Shown one piece after another: positions 52,029 through 53,436 of a DNA stretch of 53,436 bases; position 1 is the first letter of the stretch; each line of letters starts with the position of its first letter. The stretch lies in the NCBI GenBank assembly GCA_943333505.2, contig CALQTN020000026.1, forward strand, positions 1-53,436. The letters run 5' to 3'. This DNA is from Asaia bogorensis. GTDB taxonomy: Bacteria; Pseudomonadota; Alphaproteobacteria; Acetobacterales; Acetobacteraceae. The notes beneath the pieces were generated by a model that worked only from the letters and a program-made list of their open reading frames with translations, was not told the DNA's origin and did not search any database. The translations under genes and the position numbers were made by a program.

Positions 52029-53216
52029 ATGGTTGTGCGCGCAGGTCGCGAGTTTTTGGCGATTCCAGGGCCCACCACCATCCCCGACGAAGTGCTGCGC
52101 GCCATGCATCGTCCGGCGACCGATATCTATTCGCCGGAGATGACCGGCATGACGATGAAATTGCAGGCCGATATCAGCCGCCTGTTCGGATCATCGGGCC
52201 AAACCTACATCTATATCGCTAACGGCCATGGCGCCTGGGAAGCCGCGATCAGCAATGTGCTGTCACGTGGCGACAAGGTTCTTGTGCTTGAAAGCGGCCT
52301 GTTCGCAGCCGGCTGGGGACGTGCCGCCGCCGCCATGGGGTGTGATGTTGAAGTGCTGCCGGGCACCTGGCAGCGGGCAGTACGCCCAGCCGAGGTCGAG
52401 GCCAGGCTGCGGGCCGATTCTGGCCATACCATCAAGGCGATCATGGTGGTCCAGGTCGATACCGCCGCGGGTGTGATGAACGATATCGGTGCGATTGGGG
52501 CCGCCATTCGCGCCGCCGGCCATCCGGCGTTGTTCATGGTTGATGCGGTCGCGTCCCTGGGCTGCATGGCGTTCGAGATGGATGCCTGGGGCGTAGATCT
52601 GGCGATGTCGGCCGCCCAGAAAGGCCTGATGGGGCCGCCGGGCCTTGGCTTTGTGGTTGCCGGGCCGCGCGCCAAGCTTGCCCACCAGACCGCCGATCTT
52701 AAGACCCCCTATTGGGAGTGGACCGCCCGCGACGGTGACCAGCACTATCAGAAATACGCCGGCACTCCGCCGATCCATTTGCTGTGGGCGCTGCGTGCTG
52801 CGCTGGATATGATCTTCGACGAAGGGCTCGATGCTGTCTTCAAGCGCCATCGCCTGCTCGCTGGCGCGGTTCACGCTGCAGTTGCGGTCTGGGCGGAAGG
52901 CAACGGCATCGGCTTCAATGTCCCGGCGCCGGCAGAACGGTCGCTGACTGTCACCAATCTGGTGCTGTCCGACGGGTTCAGCGCCGAGGGCCTGCGCGCC
53001 TATTGCGAACAGAATTGCGGCGTCGTGCTCGGCGTCGGCATCGGCGCGCTCAGTGGCAAGGCGTTCCGCATCGCCCATATGGGCCATGTCAACGCGCCGA
53101 TGGTGCTGGGCACGCTGAGCGTGATCGAAATGGCGCTTGACGCGATGCAGATCCCGCACGGGACTGGTGGCGTGCAGGCGGCGGTGAAATATCTAGCAGC
53201 AAACGTGCCGGCTTAA
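52029..53216 (+). CDS. Class V aminotransferase (serine-glyoxylate / alanine-glyoxylate type)
   Basis: A 395-residue PLP enzyme of the AGXT/serine-glyoxylate aminotransferase group. GPTTIPDEVLRAMHRPATDI near the N-terminus, IANGHGAWEAAISNVLSRGD, and the PLP lysine in SAAQKGLMGPPGL (Lys198) are visible, with a C-terminal GIGALSGKAFRIAHMGHVN. Converts serine plus glyoxylate to hydroxypyruvate plus glycine, or a related reaction, in C1 or photorespiratory-like metabolism. It is preceded by tRNA-Arg and followed by a run of T residues (53221-53228) without a clear stem. Confidence 0.88.
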   Translation: MVVRAGREFLAIPGPTTIPDEVLRAMHRPATDIYSPEMTGMTMKLQADISRLFGSSGQTYIYIANGHGAWEAAISNVLSRGDKVLVLESGLFAAGWGRAAAAMGCDVEVLPGTWQRAVRPAEVEARLRADSGHTIKAIMVVQVDTAAGVMNDIGAIGAAIRAAGHPALFMVDAVASLGCMAFEMDAWGVDLAMSAAQKGLMGPPGLGFVVAGPRAKLAHQTADLKTPYWEWTARDGDQHYQKYAGTPPIHLLWALRAALDMIFDEGLDAVFKRHRLLAGAVHAAVAVWAEGNGIGFNVPAPAERSLTVTNLVLSDGFSAEGLRAYCEQNCGVVLGVGIGALSGKAFRIAHMGHVNAPMVLGTLSVIEMALDAMQIPHGTGGVQAAVKYLAANVPA

Positions 53217-53299
53217 CGCCTTTTTTTTGGGCAATGGTAACGGATGAGGCGATTTCGTCGGCGGCGATCTGCTCGAGGTGGGACCGTAATCACGCTCTA

Positions 53300-53436
53300 G
53301 GGTCTGTTGAGATTGAGGGTTCCGGCGCGGCTTGGAGTGTGATTCAAGCTTTGTATGGAACGCTTTATATTGACTGATGCCCAGTGGGCGAAGATGGAAC
53401 CGCACTGCCTGGGCAAGCCCACGGACCCAGGACGCA
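53300..53436 (+). mobile_element. IS5-like insertion sequence, left end (continues past the window)
   Basis: GGGTCTGTTGAGATTGAGGG at 53300 looks like an IS5-family (IS1031-like group) left terminus, and the transposase starts 55 bases later at 53355. The right end lies outside the window, so neither inverted repeat nor target duplication can be checked. The boundary is therefore a prediction from memory of related ends. Confidence 0.55.
53355..53436 (+). CDS. IS5-like transposase, N-terminal part (truncated by the window edge)
   Basis: ATG 53355 opens MERFILTDAQWAKMEPHCLG and continues KPTDPGR. The sequence LTDAQWAKMEP resembles the start of IS5-family DDE transposases (also called transposase 11). 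The frame stays open to the last base. Only 27 residues are visible, so neither integrity nor the active site can be judged. Confidence 0.8.
   Translation, partial: MERFILTDAQWAKMEPHCLGKPTDPGR

Overview
The window is GC-rich chromosomal DNA of an alphaproteobacterium, most likely an Acetobacteraceae/Rhodospirillales member. This rests on family content (DUF2783, DUF1489, circularly permuted ATP-grasp with alpha-E protein, class II DAHP synthase, Bug/Tct transporter genes) and on the intergenic palindromes. Neither a species nor a plasmid/phage origin can be read from it.

Left part (1-29.3 kb) is mostly housekeeping and accessory metabolism. A chemoreceptor-like N-terminus breaks off near position 118. 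A minus-strand pair for activated heptose follows: a HddC-GmhB fusion and a HddA kinase. Next come a PLP C-S lyase and a GT4 glycosyltransferase, then a minus-strand flavin monooxygenase/DUF2783 pair whose metallo-beta-lactamase partner is a wrecked pseudogene. The plus strand carries a CinA-like deamidase, SapC, the ATP-grasp/alpha-E/transglutaminase trio, sulfate activation genes (cysD, cysNC), a metallopeptidase, a CocE hydrolase, an AhpD-like protein, succinate-semialdehyde dehydrogenase, glutathione reductase, class II DAHP synthase and nicotinate phosphoribosyltransferase. A tripartite tricarboxylate transporter (TctB-TctA plus two Bug binding proteins, one divergent) closes this part.

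Centre and right (29.3-51.9 kb) form an exosortase A (XrtA/PEP-CTERM) exopolysaccharide locus in two divergent arms. The minus arm is a tightly packed ten-gene operon: export lipoprotein, chain-length protein, tyrosine kinase, outer-membrane protein, ATPase, polysaccharide deacetylase, FemAB-like protein, glycosyltransferase, XrtA, and a beta-carbonic anhydrase that directly abuts xrtA. A tRNA-Val(CAC)-like gene lies just upstream on the same strand. The plus arm carries the polyprenyl-phosphate sugar transferase, the PrsK/PrsR two-component system, the TPR protein PrsT, a second GT4 enzyme, DUF1489 and a PfkB-family kinase. PrsK/PrsR probably control the locus or its sortase substrates; no PEP-CTERM substrate protein is encoded here. 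The sugar-nucleotide, glycosyltransferase and sulfate-activation genes could feed surface polysaccharide, which is inference.

The window ends with tRNA-Arg(CCG), a class V aminotransferase, and the left end of an IS5-like element that runs off the edge. Two families of intergenic palindromes recur: a T/A-rich one (four copies, two bracketing the semialdehyde dehydrogenase gene) and a CATCATCC-type hairpin (three copies at gene ends).

I did not find a wholly new system. The strongest leads are the carbonic anhydrase fused into the XrtA operon, the heptose fusion enzyme without its usual zinc cysteines, the atypical tRNA at the head of the polysaccharide operon, and the eroded metallo-hydrolase beside an intact monooxygenase.
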